Notes: generated from the letters alone by a model not told the origin. DNA of 64,000 nt from Chloroflexota bacterium (GCA_020845495.1 JADLFM010000145.1:11882-75881), one strand, 5' to 3'. Numbered from the stretch's first letter, positions 40,390 to 49,740 are shown. Numbers and translations are program-made.

Positions 40390-43254
40390 TCATCGCGACT
40401 CGAAGACTGAAATACGATTGAGATACTTCGTATCCGTCGAAGTATCTGCCGACTGATCCTGCTTAACGTCCGAAGCAGACGGCGGTTGCGCGCAGGCTCG
40501 GCGCGCCGTGGCTGCCCCGAGGTCGGGCTGGTACAGGTTGCCGATGGGGCGCCACGGTGACGTCAGGTCACGATCGAACTGCTCGGCGAGCGGCACGGCG
40601 TCCAGAGCGATCTGGTGTCGGGCGGCGTTGGGCGGCATCTGAATGGCGATCGTACGATGCCCATCGACCGTTATCCAGGCACCGTCGACGTAGCCGGTCG
40701 GCAGCGGCACCGGTCCGGCGAGATTTCGATCCTGGGGCGTGCGCGGCGCCCGAAAGACGTAGGCGAGCGAGCCGGGGCAGCCTTGAGGTTGCCGAACGTA
40801 CCAGGCCGCGATGGCGGGGCTCTCATTCGTGGCGTACCCGCCCGGCAGGACGCCGTTGGCGGCAAGAACACCGAGCGCCTTCCAGCCGTGGGCGTGGACC
40901 AGCCCAAACACGCCGCCGATGCCGCGCCCATCCGTGCCGCTCCAGTCTAGCGGGTGGCGGTCCTGCGGGTAGGTGATCTGGTACTCAGGCCAGCGTTGCA
41001 TGTAGCTGACCCAGCCGAAGTGAGCACTGCCCAACACCAGCACGACGAGCCCGCTGGTCACGACGCCCCGGCTCAGCGCCCGCCAGTTGGCCGCTCGGCC
41101 AGAAGCCCGAACCGAGGTCAGCAGCGGGGCGAGGAGCCCGCCAGTTAGCAGCACGAGCCCTGGAAACGCCTCGCGGAAGTGGGTGCCGGGGAAGCGGATC
41201 AGCAGCAGGTGAACCAGCAGTGGCCCGGCCAGCCAGGCTAGCCCAACCCGTCGGCCGAGCGGCTGACCCGGTGCCAGGATCAGCAGGGTCAGCACAACCA
41301 GTGCTCCGAGTGTAGCCGCCACGCCCGGCTGCCCCCACGCAACGCCCGCGATGAGTAGCGCCAGACCTACCTGCACGGCCGCCACCCGCGCGCGGCCAGC
41401 ACGTAGCCGATCCACGAGGCCGAGCAGGACCGTCGCCGCGCCAGCCAGCACCGTGACCAGCAGGTACGGTGTCGACAGATAGTGATTCGCGGAGCGTAGG
41501 AAAGCGTCCGCGTTCCAGTACGGGCGTTCTCCGCCCAGGCGCGGACCCAGGTACGACCAGACGCCGCTCGGGCCGCCACTCGGGCCGCCGGGTGAGTCGC
41601 CGCCGGTGAAGATGAGCGCGGCGGCAAGCACGGCCGGCAGGAGCGGCCAGCCCCAGGCAATGGCCCAGACCAGTAACGTACGTGCGGACAGGCGCCGGCG
41701 TGCGGAGAACGCCGGCGCGACGAGCAGCAGGGCGGGAGGGAGGAAGAAGACTGCGCCGAGCGCCACGAGTACCGCACTGGCAAGTGTCAACGCCCCGAGG
41801 ACCGCCCAGGCGACGTGGAGCGTCTCGGGCCGTCCCATCCATCCGCCGACGACCCCTGGCCAGTCATTCAGGTCGGCAGATTCGGTCGACCTGTCTGGCG
41901 GGCTGGCTAGTCTGCTCGGTACGACTCTCTCGGCGTTGCCCTCGGGCAGCGCAGCCGCGTCGTCGAGCGTGCGCACGGCCGATCGGACCACTTCGACGTG
42001 CCCGACGTGCGCCTGTCCGAACCTCCAGCAGCAGAGCAGCCCGACCGTTCCGAGGAAGAATGCCAGGCTGTCGTACTGGAGGATCCGGCCGAAGGCAACG
42101 TAATACCCATTTACGGCCAGCAGCAGTCCGGCGATGAGCCCGGCCGGCCGGCCGAACAAGATACTCGCGAGGTGAGCGAAGGCGAGCACCCCAAGCACGC
42201 CGGCGAGCGCGAACGGGAGTCGGCCGACGAGCTCGGTCATTGCCCCGAGCTGCCCGTAGAAGACGTACGTCAGCAGAATCTCGCCGGGCACCTTGCGATG
42301 GGCCGCCAGCGCGCCCGGCTCGCCCTGGAGGGCTGCCATCGCGCGGAGGAGGATACGCGCTTCGTCGCCCTGAAACTCGCTCCAGCCAAGATCGAACAGC
42401 CGGAGCGGCGCGGCCACGAGCGCCACGAGAAGGAGTGGCTGGGCACGTAGAGAGTGGAGCAGCGCGAGACGGGAGTGGCGAGGAGCGGATGAGCCGAGCG
42501 TCGACGTTTGGGAGTTGAGAGGGGCGAGAGGTGGACGAGTCGGGGGTCGGAAGCCGGATGATGAGGAGGTGGACGGGTGGGTACGGTGCGATGTCGGTGC
42601 CGGGAACCGCCGGGGCGAGAGGCCGGACCAGAAGGCCAGCCCGAGGGCGAGCAGGACAGCGCCAAGGGTGATCTGCCAGGGGACGATTGGACGGAACACG
42701 CTAGAGAGCGCCAGCCCGAGCAGGATCGCCAACCCGTAGCCAGCCGCCAGCGCGATCAGGATGCGCTCGGGCGGCGTAACGGCTTCGGGCGGCAGTAGCC
42801 CCCGGGTCAGCAGCCAGCCCGGTACCGTCACGAACAGCCCGTACACGGCAATCCAGCGCGTGGCGAGCGCGGTTGGCCCGAGCGGTTCGGTGACGATCAC
42901 CAGCGCGCCGAGTGCCAGAACGAGGCCCGTCACGAGCACCGATGCAGTTGCGCACCATCCGGCAACGACGGGCAGGCTTGTACTGGCACCCACCTGCCCG
43001 TCCGTGTCCGTCTCCCGCCTGAGTGGCTCGGCGGCGGATCTCAACACTCGCCCGAACCGAGCCGGCCCGGCCATGTGCCAGCCCGATGATGCTGACTCGA
43101 CAGCGTGTTCCTTTGCGGAGGGCTGTTCGGCCGCCCCGGGTTCAACCGCCTCGGATGTAGCCGCCTCGGATGCAGCCGCCTCGGATGCAGCCGCCCCGGA
43201 TGCAGCCGCCCCGGACGGGTCGTCGGCCGCGTGCGGCTGTGCGTCCGTCGTCAC
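40390..43254 (-). CDS. Large GT39-type membrane glycosyltransferase
   Basis: About 954 residues. An Ala/Glu/Pro-rich N-terminal tail of about 90 residues comes first. Four membrane segments follow and then a low-complexity Ser/Thr/Pro/Arg insert (near 230-280). After it begins the true GT39 core: LRLFDLGWSEFQGDEARILL with the catalytic QGDEA motif, HRKVPGEILLTYVFYGQLG, and FGRPAGLIAGLLLAVNGYYV with FGRILQYDSLAFFLG. A second hydrophilic insert of about 65 residues lies beyond this. About 14-16 membrane segments in all, and a soluble C-terminus. GTG 43254 is 20 bases after the upstream gene's stop and has GAGGG before it; a longer reading to 43539 would run far into that gene. It probably uses polyprenyl-phosphate sugar. 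Confidence 0.82.
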   Translation of the reverse strand: MTTDAQPHAADDPSGAAASGAAASEAAASEAATSEAVEPGAAEQPSAKEHAVESASSGWHMAGPARFGRVLRSAAEPLRRETDTDGQVGASTSLPVVAGWCATASVLVTGLVLALGALVIVTEPLGPTALATRWIAVYGLFVTVPGWLLTRGLLPPEAVTPPERILIALAAGYGLAILLGLALSSVFRPIVPWQITLGAVLLALGLAFWSGLSPRRFPAPTSHRTHPSTSSSSGFRPPTRPPLAPLNSQTSTLGSSAPRHSRLALLHSLRAQPLLLVALVAAPLRLFDLGWSEFQGDEARILLRAMAALQGEPGALAAHRKVPGEILLTYVFYGQLGAMTELVGRLPFALAGVLGVLAFAHLASILFGRPAGLIAGLLLAVNGYYVAFGRILQYDSLAFFLGTVGLLCCWRFGQAHVGHVEVVRSAVRTLDDAAALPEGNAERVVPSRLASPPDRSTESADLNDWPGVVGGWMGRPETLHVAWAVLGALTLASAVLVALGAVFFLPPALLLVAPAFSARRRLSARTLLVWAIAWGWPLLPAVLAAALIFTGGDSPGGPSGGPSGVWSYLGPRLGGERPYWNADAFLRSANHYLSTPYLLVTVLAGAATVLLGLVDRLRAGRARVAAVQVGLALLIAGVAWGQPGVAATLGALVVLTLLILAPGQPLGRRVGLAWLAGPLLVHLLLIRFPGTHFREAFPGLVLLTGGLLAPLLTSVRASGRAANWRALSRGVVTSGLVVLVLGSAHFGWVSYMQRWPEYQITYPQDRHPLDWSGTDGRGIGGVFGLVHAHGWKALGVLAANGVLPGGYATNESPAIAAWYVRQPQGCPGSLAYVFRAPRTPQDRNLAGPVPLPTGYVDGAWITVDGHRTIAIQMPPNAARHQIALDAVPLAEQFDRDLTSPWRPIGNLYQPDLGAATARRACAQPPSASDVKQDQSADTSTDTKYLNRISVFESR
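43145..43219. repeat. 15-base tandem repeat coding an Ala/Glu/Ser tail
   Basis: Five units of 15 bases (consensus GCCGCCTCGGATGCA) with small changes. They lie in frame in the N-terminal tail of the GT39 protein, coding for AAASE-like units on the minus strand. Confidence 0.85.
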
Positions 43255-43274
43255 CGGCCGTTCACCCTCGCCGC

Positions 43275-45416
43275 TCAGTCGGCGTGAACGCGAAACACGA
43301 CGACCGTTCGCGTCCGCAGGACCTCTTCGAGGCCAGGATCGTTGGCCGCGACCCGGAGGAAGCTCTCGTGGGCGCGGTCGGTCAAGACGTAGGGCGCGTC
43401 GAACGCCTCGCGGATCATCCGAGACGGTCGATCGACCCGCCCGGCCGAGATCGCGCGCCAGAGCCGATACTTCTCCGGGTCTTCGAGCGAGAAGTAGGTC
43501 GGATCGAGACCCACAAGGTACGTATTGTGGATGTCCCAATAGAACAGGTGCGGGAAGTCGTCCCAGTCAGTCGTGAAGACGCGCGAGCCAGTCGGGGTGT
43601 TCGCCGCCAACCAGAAGGCGCCATCGCGGTAGGCGTCCCAGGGCACCCCGCCGCGCGCCTGCCGCATCGCGGTTCCGACGCCAACGACTGCCCCCGCGCA
43701 GAGTGCCGCGCCCACCAGCCACGGCGCCAGGGACGCGGGGAGACGGCTCAGCGCATGGGTGAGACGAGGCCAGCGTTGCGCCAGTCCGTCGCGGATCCGG
43801 GCGGCAAGCTGTGCCGGGTCGCGGGACCAACTCCAGGCACAGAAGAGCACGGCGAAGGCCGGGAAGTACTCGATCAACCGCTGTGAACGGATCACCATCG
43901 CCAGGAAGCCGAGCGCGAGGGTGCCGAGGACCAGGGCTCGCCAATCTGGGCGACGACGCTTCCAGAGGGCGAAGGCTGGCGGGAGCAAGCCGAGGACAGT
44001 CAGTACGGTGGACGGGCCGGCTCGCGTGAGAAAGTCGAGCGGTGAGTACGGGTACCACTCTCGCCCGACCGGGACGTCGATCTGCTCGGCCGGGATAGCC
44101 TTCGGCAGCAGGTGGTAAAACGCGAACTCGACGTTCCTCGGGAAGTAGGGGTGTAGCAGCAGACCCAGCCCGATGCCGAGTAGCGTCCAGGCGAGCGCCG
44201 CGAGCGCGAGACGGACGGTAAGGTCGGCTTCCCTGACGCCATCGACGGCCGCCCAACCCTCCGACTCACGCGCAGCGCTCGGCTGGGAAGCAGCGCTCGG
44301 CTGGGAAGCAGGGGCAGCATCGACAGCCCGGTGTGCAGCCGCGGCCAGCGCCGTCGAGCCCACTGTACCAGCCTCGACGACCACGAGGCCGGTCACGCCA
44401 GCCTCAACGGATGATCTCCAGGTCTCGGCGCTGCCGGCGCGATCCTCAGAGGCCAGGTCGAGAGGCTGCCCCGAACTCGTCCGGATGGCCGTGGCGTAGG
44501 ATGCGCTATCGATTGCGCCGTCGATGTCTGCCGGCCTCTGGGCCACCGGAAGCTCCCTATCCGCCACCGGCCACCTGCCCCAGTTGGCACGCATCTCGTC
44601 GGACCCGGCACCGAGCCAGGATGCGAGGCCGAGGCGCATCGCGACGCCCGGCAGGTATCGCCCGGCGACGGCCCAGGCCAGGGCCGCCACTGGCCCGCCG
44701 AGCACGAAGAAGAAGCCGTTGAACAGCCAGGCCGCGAGCAGCCCGACCGGCAGGAGCCGGCGCGGCCGACCGGCGAACAGCGCCCACAGTCCGAGCACTA
44801 TCAGCAGCAACGAGAGCGATTGCGTCCGGACCATCGATTGCCGCCAGAGGAACGTCGAGGCGCAGCCGAGCAGCAGCATGATCCAGAACAGCGGGTACCG
44901 GACCCGAAAGCGGGCAAGAACCAGGTAAGTGGTGTACAACCCGACGGTCGCGAACAGGACCGCCGCCATTTTGGCTCCGACGCGCAGGTCACCGAATGCC
45001 AGGGGCGTCAGGAGCAGATGAAAGAGGAAGTGGTGGTCGGTGTAGCGGCCGGGTCCGAGGATGGTCAGTTGGAGCCACGGAAAGTCGAGCGGCTCGAGCA
45101 GACGCCAGCCCTGAGCGCGCATCAGGCCGGCCACCTTGATGTGGTAGTAGCCGTCGATGCCGATGATATTCGGCGTGGCAGCCTGGATCAGGCTGTACGC
45201 TCCCGCGATAAGGAGCAGGGCCGCGCTGCTCTCCCATCGGCGGAGGCCGGCGATGAGACGGCGGAGCAGCGGCAGCGGGCGGGCGAGCGTGCGAATGGCG
45301 GGGCCTGTCCAGGTCGAGGGGTAGCCAGGAGTGTACCACCCCTCGTCGGTTATGGCTGGCCTTTGCTGGTCGTGGCTGTGGCACTGCTGGTCCGGCTCTG
45401 GGGCATCGACTGGCAA
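43275..45416 (-). CDS. STT3/GT39-like polytopic membrane protein with unclear start
   Basis: Up to 713 residues. From about residue 62 there are some 11-12 membrane segments. NIIGIDGYYHIKVAGLMRAQ contains DGYYH, the first-loop metal-binding acid of oligosaccharyltransferase-like GT-C enzymes. PGRYTDHHFLFHLLLTPL supplies the second DHH-type motif. About 120 hydrophilic, Ala/Ser-rich residues (near 275-395) interrupt the membrane part. The C-terminal domain is soluble (FTTDWDDFPHLFYWDIHN). The only in-frame start is TTG 45416, directly after a TAG. The first 40 residues are antisense to the neighbouring GT39 gene and not credible. The true 5' end may have been lost. It precedes the GT39 gene at 40390 in one operon. 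Confidence 0.78.
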   Translation of the reverse strand: MPVDAPEPDQQCHSHDQQRPAITDEGWYTPGYPSTWTGPAIRTLARPLPLLRRLIAGLRRWESSAALLLIAGAYSLIQAATPNIIGIDGYYHIKVAGLMRAQGWRLLEPLDFPWLQLTILGPGRYTDHHFLFHLLLTPLAFGDLRVGAKMAAVLFATVGLYTTYLVLARFRVRYPLFWIMLLLGCASTFLWRQSMVRTQSLSLLLIVLGLWALFAGRPRRLLPVGLLAAWLFNGFFFVLGGPVAALAWAVAGRYLPGVAMRLGLASWLGAGSDEMRANWGRWPVADRELPVAQRPADIDGAIDSASYATAIRTSSGQPLDLASEDRAGSAETWRSSVEAGVTGLVVVEAGTVGSTALAAAAHRAVDAAPASQPSAASQPSAARESEGWAAVDGVREADLTVRLALAALAWTLLGIGLGLLLHPYFPRNVEFAFYHLLPKAIPAEQIDVPVGREWYPYSPLDFLTRAGPSTVLTVLGLLPPAFALWKRRRPDWRALVLGTLALGFLAMVIRSQRLIEYFPAFAVLFCAWSWSRDPAQLAARIRDGLAQRWPRLTHALSRLPASLAPWLVGAALCAGAVVGVGTAMRQARGGVPWDAYRDGAFWLAANTPTGSRVFTTDWDDFPHLFYWDIHNTYLVGLDPTYFSLEDPEKYRLWRAISAGRVDRPSRMIREAFDAPYVLTDRAHESFLRVAANDPGLEEVLRTRTVVVFRVHAD

Positions 45417-47000
45417 CTACCGGCTGCCCTCTACTTCGACGAACTGAAGTACGTCGAGTGGGCGGGCGCGATGTCAGCCGACCGCCCGCCTGAGACCACC
45501 GACTTCCGCAACCCGTCGCTGTATCGCCATCTGCTCGCGCTCGAGTATCGCGCCGCTAACCTGATCCAGCCGTCCGGAGACGTTCGGTCGACGGCCGTGC
45601 TCCACCTCTGGCTCGCCCGTCTGACCAGTGCCATCCTGGGGGCGCTGGCCTGCGTGCTGACCGGTCTGACGGGCGCACACCTCGCGTCGGTGCTCTGGAC
45701 GCCACGGCTCGGCGTCGTGGCGGGGCTGGCGGCTGGGCTGACGCTCGCACTGAGCCTGCTGCACGTCCACATCTCGCACTATGCCGTCAACGATGCGGTC
45801 GGCTCAGCGTTCCTGGCGGCCGGGCTCTTGTTCGGGCTGCGTGCCGCGATCTCGCCGTGGGTGCGAGACGTCGCGCTGGCCGGCCTATGCGCGGGACTCG
45901 CGTTCGGCACCAAGTACAACTTTGGCGTCGTGCTCGTGCTGCCGCTCGCCGTAGCAGCGGTCTCGGCGTTGCCTGAGCTCGGCGTGCACCCAGCCCCTCT
46001 CCGCGGTGACCGCCGCTTTGCCCCGGGCTATGCCTTCCGACTGCTCGTGGCGGCGCTCCTTAGCGCAGCGCTCGGGGCCTGTATCGCCATGCCGGAACTG
46101 GTGACTGCGCCAAGGGAGGTGCTGGCCGGCATGGTCGAGCAGGCCCGCATCGGCCAGGAGCCGTGGAACGGGCAATCTGATGCGCCGGTCTGGTTGCTGT
46201 ATGGGGAATCGCTTCTCCGTGGGATCGGGCCGGGTGCGCTTGCGGTCGCGGCGCTTGGGGTGCTGGCTCTCGCGCGGTCGCATCAAGCGCTGCTGTTGGC
46301 GATCCTGCTCGTCCCGATCTGCTACCTCGCGGTCATGCTCGGCAGCGCGCTCTTCTTCGCCCGCTTCGCACTACCGCTCCTTTCGCCATTGGCGATCCTG
46401 GTCGGCCTGGGCATCGCTCGTATAGCGCGCTTCAACCGAGGAGGCGCGACGGCCTCTCTCGTGCTGGCGGGCGGACTGATGACGCTCGTGCTCGTACCCC
46501 AGACGCTGGCCGTCGTGGATCACGACCGTCTCGCGGCGACGACGGACACCCGCATTCAGGCCGAGGCATGGCTGGAGCGGCATGCCGCCGGCTCAGCGGC
46601 GGTCGTCGAGGTCTACACTGTCCCGATCACCTGGAGCGGCCTCACGGTGTCCCGCCGCTACCGGACGCTCCGCGTGTCGTCACTGGTCGACGCACCGGTG
46701 CTATACCGCGCCGCCTGCGCAGGCGCACGGTACGCGCTGGTGTCGAGCCTGACCCGCGAGCGGAAGATGGCGTCTCGGCACGACACCTGGGCGTCGACCG
46801 GCTACGAGGTGTTGCGCCGCGAGGCGAAACTGGTGGCGACGTTCGATCCGTTCCGTGAGGGGCTGTCTGTGCCGGCCCACCCGGACGACACCGGGATCCC
46901 GTTCTGGTACCTGGGTGCCTATGCCCGGCCCGGCCCCCGCATCGACGTCTATGAGCTACCGGCCAGATGGCAGGAACGTTGCGAAGCGACCGGAGGGTGA
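45363..47000 (+). CDS. GT39-type membrane glycosyltransferase with unclear start
   Basis: About 545 residues with roughly 11-12 membrane segments. WPLLVVAVALLVRLWG is the first, followed by DWQLPAALYFDELKYVEWAG, where FDE is the catalytic acidic motif of GT39/PMT enzymes. HISHYAVNDAVGSAFLA, after the third segment, is also typical. The C-terminus is a short soluble domain. The frame is open far upstream (to 44820), but that part is antisense to the divergent gene. In-frame starts near the first membrane segment are TTG 45363, GTG 45372 and GTG 45378, none with a ribosome binding site. It overlaps the 5' end of the divergent gene by about 54 bases. A strong hairpin covers its stop codon. Confidence 0.8.
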   Translation: MLVVAVALLVRLWGIDWQLPAALYFDELKYVEWAGAMSADRPPETTDFRNPSLYRHLLALEYRAANLIQPSGDVRSTAVLHLWLARLTSAILGALACVLTGLTGAHLASVLWTPRLGVVAGLAAGLTLALSLLHVHISHYAVNDAVGSAFLAAGLLFGLRAAISPWVRDVALAGLCAGLAFGTKYNFGVVLVLPLAVAAVSALPELGVHPAPLRGDRRFAPGYAFRLLVAALLSAALGACIAMPELVTAPREVLAGMVEQARIGQEPWNGQSDAPVWLLYGESLLRGIGPGALAVAALGVLALARSHQALLLAILLVPICYLAVMLGSALFFARFALPLLSPLAILVGLGIARIARFNRGGATASLVLAGGLMTLVLVPQTLAVVDHDRLAATTDTRIQAEAWLERHAAGSAAVVEVYTVPITWSGLTVSRRYRTLRVSSLVDAPVLYRAACAGARYALVSSLTRERKMASRHDTWASTGYEVLRREAKLVATFDPFREGLSVPAHPDDTGIPFWYLGAYARPGPRIDVYELPARWQERCEATGG

Positions 47001-47019
47001 GCGTTCCTCCGGTCGCTTC
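46983..47019 (+). terminator. Hairpin over the stop codon of the GT39 gene
   Basis: A perfect 14-bp stem (GAAGCGACCGGAGG / CCTCCGGTCGCTTC) with a nine-base loop that contains the TGA stop codon (46998-47000). Confidence 0.75.
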
Positions 47020-47122
47020 GAGGCGTGCGTTCGCCATGGCTGCCGCTCGGGACGTTGCCGTCCGCCAGACTGAGGCTCTATCGTGGGCGTCCCGACGCCC
47101 AGGACGATGCCCCAACCGACGC

Positions 47123-47380
47123 CTAGCGGGAGCCGACCGTCACCATGCCTGGCTGGGCCAGTGGCGCCGCGATGATGTCCGCAACCCGGCCGAAAGGCCG
47201 GCTGACGGAGGTCAGCATGCGGCCGAGCGCCGAGGGCTGCCTGGCCGCATCGGTCTGGACGTTCAGGAGGTTGCGCCGAACGCGCTGCTGGTACACCCAC
47301 ACGAGAACGCGCGGATCGTCGTAGCTGCCGTCGAAGACCGCCGTATCGCAGGTCTGCCGGATGGCTCGCGTCGCTTGCAT
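47123..47380 (-). CDS. Small hypothetical protein
   Basis: An 85-residue frame with AGGAG about seven bases before its ATG, a good sign of translation in a stretch otherwise without a gene. The protein is basic and soluble (AIRQTCDTAVFDGSYDDP, VWVYQQRVRRNLL) and ends with a mildly hydrophobic part (VADIIAAPLAQPGMV). I recognise no family. A small GC-rich hairpin (GGCCGAAAGGCC) lies inside it. It is antisense to no recognised gene; the stretch 47381-47627 beyond it is empty. Confidence 0.45.
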   Translation of the reverse strand: MQATRAIRQTCDTAVFDGSYDDPRVLVWVYQQRVRRNLLNVQTDAARQPSALGRMLTSVSRPFGRVADIIAAPLAQPGMVTVGSR

Positions 47381-47627
47381 CGCTCACTCCTGTCGCTGCC
47401 GAGTGCACTGTGTCGGGACCACGGGCCTCGGTGTTTGGTCTGACGGAATGGTGGTCGCCATCCCGTCGCTTCTGTATTCTCGAACGTCCGGGTAACCTGA
47501 CGAGGGATACGTGGTTGCGATCTGGTAAGCACCCCGAACGCGCTGTTGCACCGCCCGCGCAACGTCTCGGTGCCGACCGTGCGTCTGCACGCCCCACTAT
47601 CCGTGCGTCAGCGGACGGGCTAGCGGC

Positions 47628-49220
47628 ATGATGACCCCGGCCGCCTCGGGACCCGCTCCGCCTCCCTCGGTCGAATCGCCCGCTGCCTCCGAGCAGTCCC
47701 GGTTGCTGCGGCTCGGGCTGAGAGGGCTGCTCGTGGCGCTGACGCTGCTGGCGCTCGCCGTTCGCCTCAACGGCCTGTTCCAGCCGGATGGCGACCTGGG
47801 AACCGACGAGGCACGGCTGGGGCTTGCCGCTGATGGCGTCCTGGCGACCGGCCTGCCGGTCCTCCCGTCCGGCCAGGTTTACCTGCGCGGCCTCGTCACG
47901 ACCTACGCTATCGCGCCGAGCTTCGCACTCTTTGGGCGGCACGACTGGTCCGCGCGTCTGCCAAGTGCTCTGGCTGGCACGTTGCTGGTTCCGGTGATCT
48001 TCCTGTTCGGCCGGAGCGTCGCCGGTACGGCAGCCGGGCTTGTCGCGGCAACACTGGTCGTAGTGGCCGAGCCGCTCGTCGAGTGGTCTCGGCAGGCGTG
48101 GCCGCCGTCGACGTTCCTGTTGCTCTTTACGCTCGCGGCCTGGGCCGCCTACCGTGGTTTCGGCCGCGACGAGGTGCGCTGGCAACCCCGAGCCGCGCTG
48201 CTGTTCCTGGTGGCGCTGCTGGCCTATGAGTTCGCCTTCTTGCTGCTGCTGGGTGTCGGGCTGTACCTGGGTGCACGCCTGCTGCGGCGTGACGTTGGCT
48301 GGTGGCACGGACGTACGACTGTGACGGCACTGGCGATCGTGACCGTGTCCCTCGCCGTGGCTGGGGTATTCGGCCTGGAGTTGCGCGCCGACTCCCTGGC
48401 CGGCGCGGACGCCGAATTCCGCCACTACTTCACACCGGGCCTGCACCTCTACGGCTTCGCGTACTACCTGGTGGAGGTCTGGCGGCCCTATGTCCCGCTG
48501 CTGCTGCTCGTGCCGGCTGGCTGGCTGTGGTGCCGGCTGGCCGGCGCCCGACCGCCAGACGGGTTGGGGTTCGTGCTGGCATTGCTGGTGGTCGCGCTGG
48601 CCGTTCCGGCGTTCGGCATCCAGCGCAAACTGGAGCCGCATTACGGTCTGGCAGTCGTGCCGTTGATCGGAGTGGCGGCTGGCTGGGGTATTGCAGCGCT
48701 CGGGCAGACGACCGACTCGTTGTCGCGTCGCCGCGAGAGGTGGCTGACTGGAGCCGTGGCGCTGGCTGCGCTCGCGCTCGTGCTGCGGGTAGACGCCGCG
48801 GCCGCCGCACGGGTCGACGCGCCGTCGCGCGCGCCGACCTGGCTCGAGCAGTTACGGGCGCAGGGCTGGCAGCCGGACGAGCTCGTCTTTGCCGAGGCGC
48901 CGCTGGTGGCCCAGTTCTACCTGGGCCGCGCCGATTTCTACATCCAGCCGGACAACTTTGAGCGGTATGCCCGGCAGGACGGCGTGGTTGACCGGTCGCT
49001 CTACACGAACGCGATCTTGCTACGGGCGCCAGGCGATTTCGCGCGGCAGGTCGTCCAGGCGCACCCCGGCGAAACGCTCTGGGTCATCGGCAAGGACGAC
49101 CGGCTGCCGCGTTTGACGACGCAGCTGGAGCCGTCCGTATGGTCCTGGATTCAAGAGCGCTCCGGCGTGCGTCGCCCAACGCGCGGATGGTGGCTCATGC
49201 GCCTGCATCTGCCGGGATAG
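47628..49220 (+). CDS. GT39-type membrane glycosyltransferase
   Basis: A 530-residue protein with about 11-12 membrane segments after a short Pro/Ser tail. LTLLALAVRLNGLFQPDGDL with GTDEARLGLAADGVL holds the catalytic TDEA motif of GT39/PMT enzymes. The ensuing loop LPVLPSGQVYLRGLVTTY and FGRHDWSARLPSALAG are also as in the family. The last 110 residues form a soluble domain. ATG 47628 and the next ATG three bases later are equally likely. It probably transfers a sugar from a polyprenyl-phosphate carrier at the outer face of the membrane. A strong hairpin follows its stop. Confidence 0.85.
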   Translation: MMTPAASGPAPPPSVESPAASEQSRLLRLGLRGLLVALTLLALAVRLNGLFQPDGDLGTDEARLGLAADGVLATGLPVLPSGQVYLRGLVTTYAIAPSFALFGRHDWSARLPSALAGTLLVPVIFLFGRSVAGTAAGLVAATLVVVAEPLVEWSRQAWPPSTFLLLFTLAAWAAYRGFGRDEVRWQPRAALLFLVALLAYEFAFLLLLGVGLYLGARLLRRDVGWWHGRTTVTALAIVTVSLAVAGVFGLELRADSLAGADAEFRHYFTPGLHLYGFAYYLVEVWRPYVPLLLLVPAGWLWCRLAGARPPDGLGFVLALLVVALAVPAFGIQRKLEPHYGLAVVPLIGVAAGWGIAALGQTTDSLSRRRERWLTGAVALAALALVLRVDAAAAARVDAPSRAPTWLEQLRAQGWQPDELVFAEAPLVAQFYLGRADFYIQPDNFERYARQDGVVDRSLYTNAILLRAPGDFARQVVQAHPGETLWVIGKDDRLPRLTTQLEPSVWSWIQERSGVRRPTRGWWLMRLHLPG

Positions 49221-49244
49221 GCCGGCCTGCCGGACAGGCCGGCC
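49220..49244. terminator. Hairpin between convergent genes
   Basis: A perfect 10-bp stem (GGCCGGCCTG / CAGGCCGGCC) with loop CCGGA directly after the GT39 stop, serving also the convergent SufU gene. Confidence 0.75.
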
Positions 49245-49281
49245 GAGGTTGCCGGGTCGGGATTGCCGGGCCGGGGTCAGT

Positions 49282-49740
49282 TCAGGCGGATCGCGCCCCG
49301 TTGAGATCCGTAGCCCTCTCGCGCTCCCGAGCCCTCTCGCGCTCCAGTTCCCCGAGGATCTGGTCCTTGCGGTATTGCTGGACCGCGCCCTTGAGCGTTC
49401 CAATCCCGACGGTTGCGCAGCGGATCCGGCTCGTGACGACGTCGCGGCCCATCTCGTCGATCATGTCGTCAGTGCTGGCCGACTCGATCTCTTCGAGCGG
49501 CTGGCCTTCGTACTTCTCGGCGACCATCGAGGCGCCAGCCTGGCTGATCGTGCAGCCCTGCCCCTCGAAGCGGATCTTCTTGGCGATGCCATCCTCGACC
49601 TTGACGTGCATCGTGACGACGTCGCCGCAGCCGGGGTTGCCGCCGCTCACTGTGACGGTCGCGTCGTCGAGCCGCCCCTTGTTGCGCGGACTCTGGTAGT
49701 AGTCAATCAAGTTGTCGATGAAGGCTTGACGGTCGAACAC
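49282..49740 (-). CDS. sufU: SufU-type iron-sulfur cluster assembly protein
   Basis: A 152-residue cytoplasmic scaffold or zinc-dependent sulfur-transfer protein that accepts sulfur from cysteine desulfurase SufS. The conserved ligands are present: Cys38 and Asp40 (NPGCGD), Cys63 (GQGCTISQ) and Cys108 (RIRCATVG), plus the SufU-type insert between the last two. The C-terminus has an Arg/Glu-rich helix (GELERERARERERA) that is not usual. GTG 49740 with GAGG eight bases upstream is chosen; an upstream stretch to 49824 lacks family sequence. No sufS, sufB or sufD is nearby, but a sulfurtransferase gene lies upstream on the same strand. Confidence 0.88.
   Translation of the reverse strand: MFDRQAFIDNLIDYYQSPRNKGRLDDATVTVSGGNPGCGDVVTMHVKVEDGIAKKIRFEGQGCTISQAGASMVAEKYEGQPLEEIESASTDDMIDEMGRDVVTSRIRCATVGIGTLKGAVQQYRKDQILGELERERARERERATDLNGARSA

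Noticed and set aside
43255..43539. N-terminal extension of the GT39 gene at 40390 into the upstream gene
   Set aside because: It would overlap the end of the upstream transferase by 265 bases and is Arg/Pro-rich out-of-frame sequence; GTG 43254 has a ribosome binding site.
44820..45362. N-terminal extension of the GT39 gene at 45363
   Set aside because: The extension is entirely antisense to the divergent membrane protein and hydrophilic.
46956..48641. Minus-strand open frame of 561 codons
   Set aside because: Gln/Arg-rich low-complexity product opposite a GT39 gene; it has no ribosome binding site and runs over two terminator hairpins.
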